From RZZS01 sp964498755 (GTDB lineage Bacteria; Pseudomonadota; Alphaproteobacteria; Micavibrionales; Micavibrionaceae), in assembly GCA_964498755.1 (NCBI GenBank), contig CAZCIB010000006.1, positions 7,805 to 71,804 on the forward strand: a DNA stretch of 64,000 nt, read 5' to 3'. Position 1 is the first letter of the stretch. Each line of letters starts with the position of its first letter. Under the pieces are notes generated by a model. It was not told the origin of the DNA and made no database searches. It saw nothing but the letters and a program-made list of their open reading frames with translations. Shown here in pieces: positions 49,925-58,775 of the stretch. The translations under genes were made by a program, and so were the position numbers.

Positions 49925-50194
49925 ATGATTGAGATTGAATACGACCCGGAGAAAAACGAAGCGAACAAGTCCTGTCACGGGCTGGCTTTTGAGGATGTAT
50001 ACAAGCTTGACTGGAATAACGCTCTTTATAAGGTTGACGGACGCAAGGATTATGGAGAGAGACGGTTTCAAACTTTTGTACGGGATGAAGACGGCAAACC
50101 CTTCGTCGTCGTTTTTACGCTCCGCAACGACAGGCTGAGGATTATAAGCTTTCGCCGCGCCAGAGAGAAAGAAAGGAAGAAATTCGATGCCTGA
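49925..50194 (+). CDS. brnT: BrnT-type ribonuclease toxin (second locus)
   Basis: 89 residues with the BrnT pattern: IEYDPEKNEANKSCHGLAFE, YGERRFQTFVRDEDGKPFVVVF and terminal RLRIISFRRAREKERKKF. Different enough from the toxin at 4402 to be a separate lineage. It overlaps brnA by 8 nt. The promoter lies so close that the transcript probably starts at the ATG. Confidence 0.87.
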   Translation: MIEIEYDPEKNEANKSCHGLAFEDVYKLDWNNALYKVDGRKDYGERRFQTFVRDEDGKPFVVVFTLRNDRLRIISFRRAREKERKKFDA

Positions 50195-50450
50195 CGCAAC
50201 GGACAAAGACAATCCGGAAATCACGGACGCCAGCCAGTTTAATTCGCTGAAGAAAGATTATCCGGAGCTGGCGGAGGCGTTAAAGCGCGGACCCGGCAGG
50301 CCTGTGTCGGATAATCCGAAACAGCCGGTTTACTTGCGGCTTGATCAAGACGTCATCGCGCATTTCAAGGCGGATGGACGCGGATGGCAAACCCGCATCA
50401 ACGAGGCTTTGCGCGTCAGCGCAGGGCTGGATCCTTCCCGCAATGTCTGA
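50187..50450 (+). CDS. brnA: BrnA-type antitoxin (second locus)
   Basis: 87 residues ending in the BrnA-type DNA-binding segment PVYLRLDQDVIAHFKADGRG WQTRINEALR (a ribbon-helix-helix-like pattern). GRPVSDNPKQ forms the basic linker. Overlap with brnT and the AAAGGAAG upstream indicate coupled translation. Confidence 0.85.
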   Translation: MPDATDKDNPEITDASQFNSLKKDYPELAEALKRGPGRPVSDNPKQPVYLRLDQDVIAHFKADGRGWQTRINEALRVSAGLDPSRNV

Positions 50451-50551
50451 CGTTCCTTTATCTGTATCTTCTCAGAACTCCATTTGCTTTTCGCCGGATT
50501 TCCGTTTAATGGATTCCTTATTGGGCATTGCATGATAGAGGGAGTAAACAC

Positions 50552-52165
50552 ATGAGCGTCGCCGTGATGAAAGAAACGAACAACAGCCTGACGGACAAGC
50601 CGGAATGGAAGGCGCTGGAAAGCCACCGCCGCGAGATGGAGGGCGTTCATATGCGCGATCTGTTCGCGCAGGACCCGGAGCGCTTCAACACATTTCATCT
50701 CAAAACCGGCGGCATGCTGTTCGATTACTCCAAGCACCGCATCACAGGCGAAACCGTTCAAAAGCTCGTCGACCTCGCGCGCGCCTGCGACATTGAATCG
50801 TTTCGCGCGAAAATGTTCTCCGGCGGGCATATCAACGTCACCGAAGACCGCGCCGTTCTGCACACCGCCCTGCGCCGCCCGCTGGATGACGAGTTGATCG
50901 TCGACGGCGAGAGCGTCATGCCCTATGTAAGCGAATGCTTAGAGAAAATGCAGGCCTTCAGCGATAAAGTCCGGAGCGGCGAATGGACGGGATTTACAGG
51001 CAAGAAAATCACCGACGTCGTCAATATCGGCATTGGCGGCTCCGACCTCGGCCCGCTTATGGTGTGCGAGGCGCTTAAGCCTTACGCCGACCGCGCCATC
51101 AACGTGCATTTCGTTTCCAACGTTGATGGCACGCACATGTTTGAAACGCTGCGCAAGCTGGACGCGGAAACGACGCTGTTCATTATTTCCTCGAAAACGT
51201 TTACGACGCAGGAAACCATGACCAACGCGTCCACGGCCAAGGCCTGGCTGATCGAGAGAACCGGGCCCGTCGAAGCCGTCGCCAGGCATTTCGTCGCCGT
51301 TTCCACGAACGCCGATGGCGTGAAAGCGTTCGGGATTGATGAAGACAACATGTTCCCGTTCAAGGACTGGGTCGGCGGGCGTTATTCGCTCTGGTCATCC
51401 ATTGGCTTGTCTGTCTGCCTGTCCGTGGGCTTTGACAACTTCCGCAAACTGCTCGACGGCGCCTGCGCCATGGACCGGCACTTTCAGGACGCGCCGCTCG
51501 AGCAAAACATGCCGGTCATCATGGCCCTGCTCGGCGTCTGGTACCGCAATTTCTGGGACGCGCAGAGCTACGCCGTCCTGCCCTACGACCAGTATCTGCA
51601 CCGCTTTCCGGCCTATTTGCAGCAAATGGACATGGAATCGAACGGCAAGAGCGTGACGCGCGACGGCCAGCCGGTTGACTATGAAACCGGCCCGGTCCTG
51701 TTCGGCGAGCCCGGCACCAACGGCCAGCACGCGTTTTACCAGCTGATCCATCAGGGCACGGCGCTGATCCCCTGCGATTTCATCGCGCCCGTCAAAACCC
51801 AGAACGAGATCGCCAATCACCATCAATTGCTGCTGGCGAACGTGCTGGCGCAGCCGCAGGCTCTGATGCAGGGGCGCAGTCTGGAGGAATCCGGCGGAGA
51901 TCCGCAAAAAGCCTTTGAAGGGAACAGGCCTTCGACGACGATCCTGCTCGATCAGGTCGATCCGTATTGCCTTGGCATGCTGATCGCGCTTTACGAACAT
52001 AAGGTGTTCGTGCAGGGGATCATCTGGAATCTTAATAGTTACGATCAGTGGGGGGTTGAACTCGGCAAGGTTCTCGCCAAGAATATCCTGAGCGTCTGGG
52101 ATGAAGAAAACCCGGATCAACTCGACAGTTCAACGCGAGAACTTCTGAAGCATATAAAGGGATGA
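50552..52165 (+). CDS. pgi: Glucose-6-phosphate isomerase
   Basis: Interconverts glucose-6-phosphate and fructose-6-phosphate. 537 residues from the ATG at 50552 (AGGGAG upstream). The phosphate and active-site regions are clear: NIGIGGSDLGP, FIISSKTFTTQETMTNA, GGRYSLWSSIGL, and QWGVELGK near the C-terminus. Normal length. The next gene begins directly after the stop codon. The brnTA pair just upstream has its own promoter. Confidence 0.97.
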   Translation: MSVAVMKETNNSLTDKPEWKALESHRREMEGVHMRDLFAQDPERFNTFHLKTGGMLFDYSKHRITGETVQKLVDLARACDIESFRAKMFSGGHINVTEDRAVLHTALRRPLDDELIVDGESVMPYVSECLEKMQAFSDKVRSGEWTGFTGKKITDVVNIGIGGSDLGPLMVCEALKPYADRAINVHFVSNVDGTHMFETLRKLDAETTLFIISSKTFTTQETMTNASTAKAWLIERTGPVEAVARHFVAVSTNADGVKAFGIDEDNMFPFKDWVGGRYSLWSSIGLSVCLSVGFDNFRKLLDGACAMDRHFQDAPLEQNMPVIMALLGVWYRNFWDAQSYAVLPYDQYLHRFPAYLQQMDMESNGKSVTRDGQPVDYETGPVLFGEPGTNGQHAFYQLIHQGTALIPCDFIAPVKTQNEIANHHQLLLANVLAQPQALMQGRSLEESGGDPQKAFEGNRPSTTILLDQVDPYCLGMLIALYEHKVFVQGIIWNLNSYDQWGVELGKVLAKNILSVWDEENPDQLDSSTRELLKHIKG

Positions 52166-53437
52166 ATGACTTCCGTTCCCGAACATGGCGATCTGCCGAT
52201 CATAAACCAGGCCGAACTGGATCATATCATTGACCTGCATCAGAAATATCTGAAAGGCAGGTCAGGAGGCGCGCGCGCCAGCCTGAAATTCTCGAATCTC
52301 TCCGGGCTGACGATGAAAGACTGTGATATGTCGCAGGCTGATTTCACAGGCTCAAAGCTGGTTTCCGCAGACCTTTCACGCGGCGTTTTTACAGGCGCGT
52401 GCTTCTTTGCCTGCGATTTACGCAACGCCAACCTGGAGCATGCGGATTTCAGACGCGCAGACATGCGCGGCGCGTTTTGCGCCGGGACCAACCTGCACGG
52501 CGCCGATTTTACAGGGGCGGATTTAAGGCCCGGCAAAATCATGAAAAAAGACAAAGGCGGCGTTCTCATTGACCGTCAAAGCTCGGGTGACCCGAACGCA
52601 AGGGCCGTGTTCCGCGGCGCGCGCATGAGCGAGACCAACTTCAGCGACGCGCACGGCATGAACGCCGATTTCAGCGATTCCGATCTGACCGGCGTCATCA
52701 TGACCAAGGGCGAATTCGCGGGCGCGAATTTTCACGGCGCGAACCTGACCGAATCGGACTTTACAGGCGCGAATCTAAGCAAAGTCAATCTGGACGCCGC
52801 GATTATTTCGGGCGCGCTGCTCGATGCGGTTGAACTCGACGGGGCAAGCACAAGCAAGGCTCTAAGCGAAAACGCTATGGGCAAAAAACTCGAAGACCTT
52901 GGAAAAACGCTCGAGGAACTGCTTGAAGATCACACGCGCTGGGTAGCGTCAGCCGGACGCGAGGGCGAGCAACTCGATCTCGGCGGGATTGACCTGCGCT
53001 ATATCCTCAATCTGAAAAGCTACCCGCTCACCGCCTGCAAGGCCATTGGCGCGAACTTCGTCAGTCAGGATTTACGCGGCGCCGAAATACAAAGCGCCGT
53101 GCTGGACCGCAGCGATTTTCGGGACTGCAAAATACAGGGCGCGGATTTGCGCGGCTCGTCTTTCAAATATTGCCGCTTTACGCGCAGCAATTTGCAAGGC
53201 GTTCACTTTGCCCCGCTCCAGTTCGGCAATCCTGACGGTACAAAAAGACTGCAGCGCGTCAATCTTTCGGGCGCGGATCTGCGCTATACGAACTTGCGCG
53301 GGGCCGATCTGCGCGACGCGATATTGATGGGCACGGATTTCTCGAACGCGGACCTGAGCGGCGCGGACCTGCGCCGGGCCGATCTCAGCGGCGCGCTGTT
53401 CGATCACGCCGACCTGACCGGCGCGCGCCAGGATTAG
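52166..53437 (+). CDS. Pentapeptide-repeat protein
   Basis: 423 residues, most of which are A(D/N)LxG-type pentapeptides in two blocks (about 40-220 and 290-420: ADLSGADLRRADLSGALF and the like), forming right-handed quadrilateral beta-helices. Between them lies a helical acidic insert (KKLEDLGKTLEELLEDHTRW). No signal peptide. The ATG abuts the pgi stop (TGA-ATG), so translation is likely coupled. Role unknown; pentapeptide proteins range from DNA mimics to scaffolds. Confidence 0.9.
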   Translation: MTSVPEHGDLPIINQAELDHIIDLHQKYLKGRSGGARASLKFSNLSGLTMKDCDMSQADFTGSKLVSADLSRGVFTGACFFACDLRNANLEHADFRRADMRGAFCAGTNLHGADFTGADLRPGKIMKKDKGGVLIDRQSSGDPNARAVFRGARMSETNFSDAHGMNADFSDSDLTGVIMTKGEFAGANFHGANLTESDFTGANLSKVNLDAAIISGALLDAVELDGASTSKALSENAMGKKLEDLGKTLEELLEDHTRWVASAGREGEQLDLGGIDLRYILNLKSYPLTACKAIGANFVSQDLRGAEIQSAVLDRSDFRDCKIQGADLRGSSFKYCRFTRSNLQGVHFAPLQFGNPDGTKRLQRVNLSGADLRYTNLRGADLRDAILMGTDFSNADLSGADLRRADLSGALFDHADLTGARQD

Positions 53438-53461
53438 AGAGCTATACGGTAAAACAGAGTC

Positions 53462-53550
53462 ATGTCATCCCCGCCCCGGATCAAGTCCGGGGGTAAACTG
53501 CGGCGGGGATCCAAAATTCCGTGACTTTGGGCCTCCGCCTTCGCGGAGGC
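53462..53550. repeat. GTCATCCCCGCC palindromic element
   Basis: GTCATCCCCGCC, stem CCCCGGATCAAGTCCGGGG, GGCGGGGATCC, then a CCTCCGCCTTCGCGGAGG stem. Nearly the same sequence as 24908-25003. The rest of 53438-53689 holds degenerate short repeats and no gene. Confidence 0.8.
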
Positions 53551-53689
53551 GACAGGATACGATTACATACAAGCGAATAATGCTCTAAGTTATCTGTGGT
53601 CAGTTTCGGGTTACCAGTTGTCAGAACGCGCCATCCTGTAGTCTCATATAAACTTACCGATAACCTATCGCCCGAAGCCGATAACCAGT

Positions 53690-55528
53690 ATGCGTATCCG
53701 CCATTTACCGGAAACACTTGTTAACCGTATCGCCGCCGGTGAAGTCATCGAGCGGCCCGCCGCCGCCGTCAAGGAGCTCGTCGAAAATTCCATCGACGCT
53801 GGCGCGGCTTCTATTTGCGTTGATATTCGCGAAGGCGGCAAAAGCCTGATCGTCGTGAGCGACGACGGACACGGCATGAGCCGGGAGGAATTGACGACCG
53901 CCCTCGACCGGCACGCAACGTCAAAATTAAGCGGCGATGATCTCCTTAATATCGCCTCGCTCGGTTTTCGCGGCGAAGCCCTGCCCTCGATCGGGGCAGT
54001 CAGCCGGATGACGATCAGGAGCTCCGTTGCCCTCTCCCTTAAGGGAGAGGGAGGGGCCTGCGCGGGAGTGCGGGAAGGTGAGGGACAGAGCTGGCTCCTC
54101 ACCGTCGACGCCGGTAAAAAATCCGAGCCCGCGCCGTGCGCGCATGCAAAAGGCACACAGATAGAGGTCAAAGACCTCTTTTACGCCACGCCCGCCCGGC
54201 TTAAGTTTTTGAAGAGCGAGCGCGCGGAATACGGCGCGGTCAAGGACGTGATGACCCGCCTGGCGATGGCCTTCCCGCGCATCGGCTTTAAATTCACGCA
54301 TAACGGGACCACGATTTTCAAACTCCCCGCGAGCGCCGATCCGGCGGAGCGGCTCTCCGCGTTTCTCGGCAAAGACTTCGGCGACAACGCGATGCTGATC
54401 GAGGAAACGCGCGATCATATCCGCGTGAGCGGCTATGCGGGCCTGCCGACGCTGCATCGCGGCACGTCCCAGTTCCAGTATCTTTTCGTCAATGGCAGGC
54501 CCGTGCGCGACAAGCTTTTGTATGGCGCCTTGCGCGGGGCCTATGCGGACGTCATGGCGCGGGACCGGCATCCGCTCGCCGTGCTTTACGTTGATCTGCC
54601 ATACGAGGAAGTCGACGTCAACGTCCACCCGGCCAAGGCCGAAGTGCGCTTCCGCGACCCGGCGATTGTGCGCAGCCTGATCGTCAGCGCCATCCAAAGC
54701 GCCATACGTCAATGTGGGCAAAAATCATCTAATAATATGTTTTTATTACGCGCCGGTGACGCGCCGTGCGCGGATTCTTTCACCGCAGCAAGGTCGCTAA
54801 CCGGGCCTGCGCGCCGCTACGGCCAAATGCCCGCATCCTCGGGAAACCTCGCCGAACAGGCGCATGCGTTTTACAACCCGTCATTTGACGTCGCGCCCTC
54901 GGCCCGGTTCGAAGAGGCTCCGGCGCAAAAGGATGAAGAGGAGATTTATCCGCTCGGCGCGGCGCGCGCGCAAATCCATGAAAACTATATCGTCGCGCAG
55001 ACGGAAAAAGGCATGGTGATCGTCGACCAGCACGCCGCGCATGAACGCCTGACTTACGAGAAACTCAAAAGCCAATACGCAGGCGGATCAATCGCTTCGC
55101 AGGGATTGCTCACGCCGGAAATCATCGAGATCGGCGCCGATAGCGTAAATGCGCTTTTAGCGCACAAAGATGTGTTTTCGAGCCTTGGGCTCGAGATTGA
55201 GCCGTTCGGAGGCGGCGCGCTCGCCGTGCGCTCTACGCCTGCGATACTGGGAAACAAAATCAACATTCGCCAGTTAGTCATTGATCTGGCGGACGAACTG
55301 GAGGAATACAGCACAGCCTCCGGATTGGAAGAGCGCATTCACGCCGTCATATCGCGCATGTCCTGTCACGGATCGGTGCGCTCCGGACGCAGGCTCACAA
55401 ACGAGGAAATGAACCACCTTCTGCGCGAAATGGAAAAAACGGAAAAGTCCGGCCAGTGCAATCACGGCCGCCCGACCTATATATCATTAAGCCTGTCAGA
55501 GATTGAGAAACTGTTTGGAAGGAAGTAA
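53690..55528 (+). CDS. mutL: DNA mismatch repair protein MutL
   Basis: 612 residues. N-terminal GHKL ATPase: IAAGEVIERPAAAVKELVEN, DDGHGMSREEL, LGFRGEALPSIGAVS, and KGTQIEVKDLFYATPARLKF. The C-terminal dimerisation domain carries the nicking-endonuclease motif DQHAAHERLTYE and CHGSVRSGRRLTNEEM, as in species without MutH. Residues about 112-133 (ALSLKGEGGACAGVREGEG) are an extra segment encoded by a palindromic repeat, in the ATPase domain between two conserved motifs. Confidence 0.96.
   Translation: MRIRHLPETLVNRIAAGEVIERPAAAVKELVENSIDAGAASICVDIREGGKSLIVVSDDGHGMSREELTTALDRHATSKLSGDDLLNIASLGFRGEALPSIGAVSRMTIRSSVALSLKGEGGACAGVREGEGQSWLLTVDAGKKSEPAPCAHAKGTQIEVKDLFYATPARLKFLKSERAEYGAVKDVMTRLAMAFPRIGFKFTHNGTTIFKLPASADPAERLSAFLGKDFGDNAMLIEETRDHIRVSGYAGLPTLHRGTSQFQYLFVNGRPVRDKLLYGALRGAYADVMARDRHPLAVLYVDLPYEEVDVNVHPAKAEVRFRDPAIVRSLIVSAIQSAIRQCGQKSSNNMFLLRAGDAPCADSFTAARSLTGPARRYGQMPASSGNLAEQAHAFYNPSFDVAPSARFEEAPAQKDEEEIYPLGAARAQIHENYIVAQTEKGMVIVDQHAAHERLTYEKLKSQYAGGSIASQGLLTPEIIEIGADSVNALLAHKDVFSSLGLEIEPFGGGALAVRSTPAILGNKINIRQLVIDLADELEEYSTASGLEERIHAVISRMSCHGSVRSGRRLTNEEMNHLLREMEKTEKSGQCNHGRPTYISLSLSEIEKLFGRK
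54030..54086 (+). repeat. Palindromic repeat inserted in frame within mutL
   Basis: CCCTCTCCCTTAAGGGAGAG, then GCGGGAGTGCGGGAAGGTGA. The palindrome is that of the intergenic elements at 15876-16040 and 19838-19995. Length change keeps the reading frame of mutL. Confidence 0.75.
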
Positions 55529-55532
55529 AGCC

Positions 55533-56090
55533 ATGCCAGCCCCCGTCCCCACCAGCGGTCAGGACCCGGAACAAAAAACAGTCATCCGCGTTTACGGCGC
55601 GTTCGTCGCGAGCGTCCTGATGATGTTTGTGCCGCAGATGGGCTTTGCAGTTGTTTCACTGCTGTTTTTTACGGGCGTGCTGATCGCCGGCTACATCCTG
55701 CGCGGCAAGGCGGACGGGGACGGGCTGCAATGGAATCACATGACCTACGTCATCCGCACGATCTGGATTTCAGCTCTGTTCGCTTTTATCGTGACGCTCC
55801 TAGGCGGCGCCTATCTCTGGACGCAGGTAGATACGGGCGCGGTCATGCCCTGCGCGCAACCGATGCAGGATTACGTCATGGCGCAGGGCGAAAATGTGCA
55901 AATGATGGAGCTTTATGCTCTTTTTGCGCCTTGTATTGAGCCATTAATCCAGGCCAACTGGAACGCGCTGATGATCGCCACCATGATTTCCGCCGGGCCG
56001 GTCGTCTTGTACCTGATCTTCCGCCTCTCGCACGGCATCCTGCGCGCCACCAAAGGCTACCGCGTCAAGAATCCGAAGGCGTGGTTTTAG
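55533..56090 (+). CDS. Hypothetical inner-membrane protein (185 aa)
   Basis: Starts MPAPVPTSGQDPEQKTVIRV at 55533 with GGAAGGAAG upstream, 4 nt after the mutL stop. About four hydrophobic segments (GAFVASVLMMFVPQMGFAVV, SLLFFTGVLIAGYIL, TIWISALFAFIVTLLGGAYL, LMIATMISAGPVVLYLIFRL) with a Cys-containing periplasmic loop. The layout resembles small DUF4870-like proteins but I cannot place it with confidence. Likely co-transcribed with mutL. Confidence 0.75.
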   Translation: MPAPVPTSGQDPEQKTVIRVYGAFVASVLMMFVPQMGFAVVSLLFFTGVLIAGYILRGKADGDGLQWNHMTYVIRTIWISALFAFIVTLLGGAYLWTQVDTGAVMPCAQPMQDYVMAQGENVQMMELYALFAPCIEPLIQANWNALMIATMISAGPVVLYLIFRLSHGILRATKGYRVKNPKAWF

Positions 56091-56117
56091 GCCCCTTTGA
56101 AAAAATGAACTACTTTC

Positions 56118-56183
56118 AACCGTCATCCCCGCCAAGCGAAGCGCGCGCGGGGATCCGGATGCCCGCCCAAGGCGGGCATGACA
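56118..56183. repeat. GTCATCCCCGCC palindromic element
   Basis: CGTCATCCCCGCC ... GGGGATCCGGATGCCCGCC and GGCGGGCATGACA, 28 bp after a stop codon. Member of the same group as 24908 and 53462. Confidence 0.75.
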
Positions 56184-56281
56184 GCTTTGAGTCGGGCTCA
56201 TTCATCTGCGGCTTCCCCCCTACGATGCTTTGCAGCTTCGGCGCAACAAGAAAGTCGTGGTGTTCTGTCCAACGGACCGTA

Positions 56282-56491
56282 TATAGTTCCTTGCATAAAT
56301 AATTGTCCGCCTTCAGCCTGATTTTTTCTGCCTGAAAAACATTAAACTACAGAGATCGCAGAGGGCGCAGAGTTTTTTTAAAGATCTCGATTCTCTGCGT
56401 TCTCTGCGCGCTCTGTAGTTTGAAAAAATGCGCTGCACGCAACTGCGTAAAAGCCGAAGCGGATGGCGCATTAATTGTTCAATTCACTATA
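56282..56491. mobile_element. MITE-like element, copy B (210 bp, inverted)
   Basis: Reverse-orientation copy of 36813-37021. It starts TATAGTTCCTTGCATAAATA and ends CAATTCACTATA, with the hairpin core at 56344-56421. Most positions agree with copy A; differences cluster in the core loop and one flank. It ends 16 bp before the ABC exporter stop codon. The rest of 56091-56507 has no gene. Confidence 0.85.
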
Positions 56492-56507
56492 AAAACAGGC
56501 GCGGCCG

Positions 56508-58310
56508 TTACGCCGCGCCTGTCAGTTCGGTATATTCGGCGACCATCTGGCCGCTCTGGACTTCGTAGAGCTCGCGGTAATGCGAGTCGGCGCGGGTGAT
56601 CAGCTCGCGGTGCGTGCCTTCTTCAACGATCCGGCCCTTATCGAAGACCAGAATCCGGTCCGCCGTGCGGATCGTTGAAAGCCGGTGCGCGACCGTGATC
56701 GTCGTCCGCCCCTTCATCAGGTAGGCAAGCGCCTGCTGAATGTAGTACTCGGAGATCGAGTCCAGCGCGCTCGTCGCCTCGTCGAGCACCAGGATCGGCG
56801 CGTCGGTCAACACCGCCCGCGCGATCGCCACGCGCTGCCGCTCGCCGCCAGAGAGCTTGACGCCGCGCTCGCCGACGAGCGTTGCGTAGTTGTCCGGCAG
56901 CTCGGCGATGAACTCGTGCGCGTAGGCCTTCTTCGCCGCCTCGATAATCTCCTCCATATTCGCATCCGGACAGCCATAGGCGATGTTGTCCGCCAGCGAA
57001 CGGTGGAAGAGGATCGGCTCCTGCGGCACGAGCGCAATCGCATGGCGCAGCGTATCCTGCCGCACATGGGCGATATTCTGCCCGTCGATGCGGATCTCGC
57101 CGCCGCTCACGTCGTAAAGCCGCTGCAACAGCTTGACGAATGTCGACTTGCCCGAACCGGAATGGCCGACCAGCGCGATTTTCTCACCCGGCGCGATGCG
57201 CAGGCTCAAATCCTCGAACAGGGGTTTTTGCTGTCCTTTGTAGATAAAAGACACATTATCGAAAACGATTTCCCCGTTCTCGGGCCTGAACGGCTGCGCG
57301 TCCGGCGCGTCGAGAATTTCATCCTCGCGCAGCCAGAACGCCACCACGTCCTCCATCTCGCTGATGGATTTCTGCAGGTTGGCGATATGCATGCCGATAT
57401 CGCGCATATAGCCGCTGATGACGAAAAAGCTCGTCAGCGCCAAAGCTATATCGCCGGGCGTCGCGCGTCCGTTCTGCCAGAGCCAGATGGTGAGGCCGAT
57501 CATGCCGACCATCATCACGATCCGGATCAGGTTGCGCGCAAGGTTCAGCCATTCTCCGATCTGCCAGGCGCGGGCGCTTTTCGTCCGCCAGAGATCGGCG
57601 ACGGACTGGAACAGCGCGTCTTCCCGCCCTTCCGAGCCGAAGGCCTTGACGGTGGGAATGCCCGTCATGATATCGGCGAGCGTCGCGCCGACTTTCGTAT
57701 CGCAGTCGGCTGATTCCTTGTAGCCGGGCGCGGCGATCTTGACGCTTGTCCAGACGCTGAACGCCGTAAAAATGACGGCCATGACGCCCGCAAAAATACC
57801 AACAACAGGGATATGAACCACAAGTATCGCCGTCATGCCGATCATGATCAGAAGCGCCGGGAGAATGCCGATCAGGATCGTGTCCTCCAGCACGTCGAAC
57901 GCCCACATGCCGCGCGTGATTTTCCGCACCGTACCGCCCGCGAAGCTGTTCGCATGCCAGTCTGCGGAAAAGCGCATGACCTTGTGCGTGGCTTCCGTCA
58001 CGATGTCGTAAAGCTTGTTGACGGCGAAACGCACCCAGAGCGTGAACGAGAAAAAGCGCAGCGTATGAAACGCCAGCGCGAGCCCGCCGAACACAGCGAG
58101 ATAAACCAGCGCGGTTTCCAGACGGTTTTCCGGCGCGCCTTCCGCCCCCGACAGGACGTCGATGATCTTGCCCGTATACACCGGAATGAACGCGTCCATT
58201 ATGACGGAGGCGATCATCAGCGCGATAATGGCCGCGCCCGTATAAGGCTGCCGCCGCCAGTAATGCCAGCAATATCTGAATACGTCTTTATATTGTACTT
58301 CCTTTAACAT
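56508..58310 (-). CDS. ABC exporter, fused permease and ATPase
   Basis: 600 residues: an N-terminal type IV ABC transmembrane domain with about six helices, then an ATPase with Walker A GHSGSGKST, signature LSGGERQRVAIARAV (E for Q in LSGGQ), Walker B ILVLDEATSALD and H-loop TVAHRLST. This is the MsbA/multidrug half-transporter layout; it presumably works as a homodimer in the inner membrane. The substrate cannot be told. AAAGGAA precedes the ATG. No partner gene is adjacent. Confidence 0.93.
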   Translation of the reverse strand: MLKEVQYKDVFRYCWHYWRRQPYTGAAIIALMIASVIMDAFIPVYTGKIIDVLSGAEGAPENRLETALVYLAVFGGLALAFHTLRFFSFTLWVRFAVNKLYDIVTEATHKVMRFSADWHANSFAGGTVRKITRGMWAFDVLEDTILIGILPALLIMIGMTAILVVHIPVVGIFAGVMAVIFTAFSVWTSVKIAAPGYKESADCDTKVGATLADIMTGIPTVKAFGSEGREDALFQSVADLWRTKSARAWQIGEWLNLARNLIRIVMMVGMIGLTIWLWQNGRATPGDIALALTSFFVISGYMRDIGMHIANLQKSISEMEDVVAFWLREDEILDAPDAQPFRPENGEIVFDNVSFIYKGQQKPLFEDLSLRIAPGEKIALVGHSGSGKSTFVKLLQRLYDVSGGEIRIDGQNIAHVRQDTLRHAIALVPQEPILFHRSLADNIAYGCPDANMEEIIEAAKKAYAHEFIAELPDNYATLVGERGVKLSGGERQRVAIARAVLTDAPILVLDEATSALDSISEYYIQQALAYLMKGRTTITVAHRLSTIRTADRILVFDKGRIVEEGTHRELITRADSHYRELYEVQSGQMVAEYTELTGAA

Positions 58311-58324
58311 TTTACTGTTCCTTT

Positions 58325-58440
58325 AATGTCGTCCCGAACACGGCGCGTCGGCGTCGGGCCCGGGGACAGGTCAAATATTCCGTCTGCGCAGATCTCTCCG
58401 CTCCGCCTTGCCTGCGCAAAGTCCGGGCCGGAGACGACAG
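58325..58440. repeat. Degenerate GTCGTCCCGAAC...GGAGACGAC element
   Basis: Starts TGTCGTCCCGAACACGG, contains CAGATCTCTCCGCTCCGCC and ends GGGCCGGAGACGAC. Related to the elements at 23738 and 25876. Nothing else is seen in 58441-58560. Confidence 0.55.
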
Positions 58441-58563
58441 ACGAACAGACTTCAGCTTAAGGCCGAATCGGTCATTTTGGGAGTTTGGTTTTTCTGAGAA
58501 GAAAAGCGGTCGTCCACATACAGACCCGGCAAAGCTTCGCCTTTCCGGGTCCTGGCGCGAATG

Positions 58564-58626
58564 TCAATGTTCGCCCATGCCCGGAAGCGTCGCGGGAGAA
58601 TTCCCTTTGAACACATAATTTGTCAT
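58564..58626 (-). CDS. Possible 20-aa peptide
   Basis: MTNYVFKGNSPATLPGMGEH, with AAGGAAG 8 nt before the ATG. It is short, so chance is possible; it was noted because the ribosome binding site is well placed and no repeat overlaps it. It could be a leader or a small protein. 58627-58775 holds nothing recognisable. Confidence 0.25.
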   Translation of the reverse strand: MTNYVFKGNSPATLPGMGEH

Positions 58627-58775
58627 GGTCCGCTTCCTTGTGGTTTTTACCTGCGTTTAAAAATGCCACAGCTATGACATATTTGCCAAGCCCCGAAAGG
58701 CGAAAAGCAATAAAATTCCATATTAAGGGTGACGAGCTTTGTATATTAGAAAAGCAGAAGCGGTATTTGCTTACT

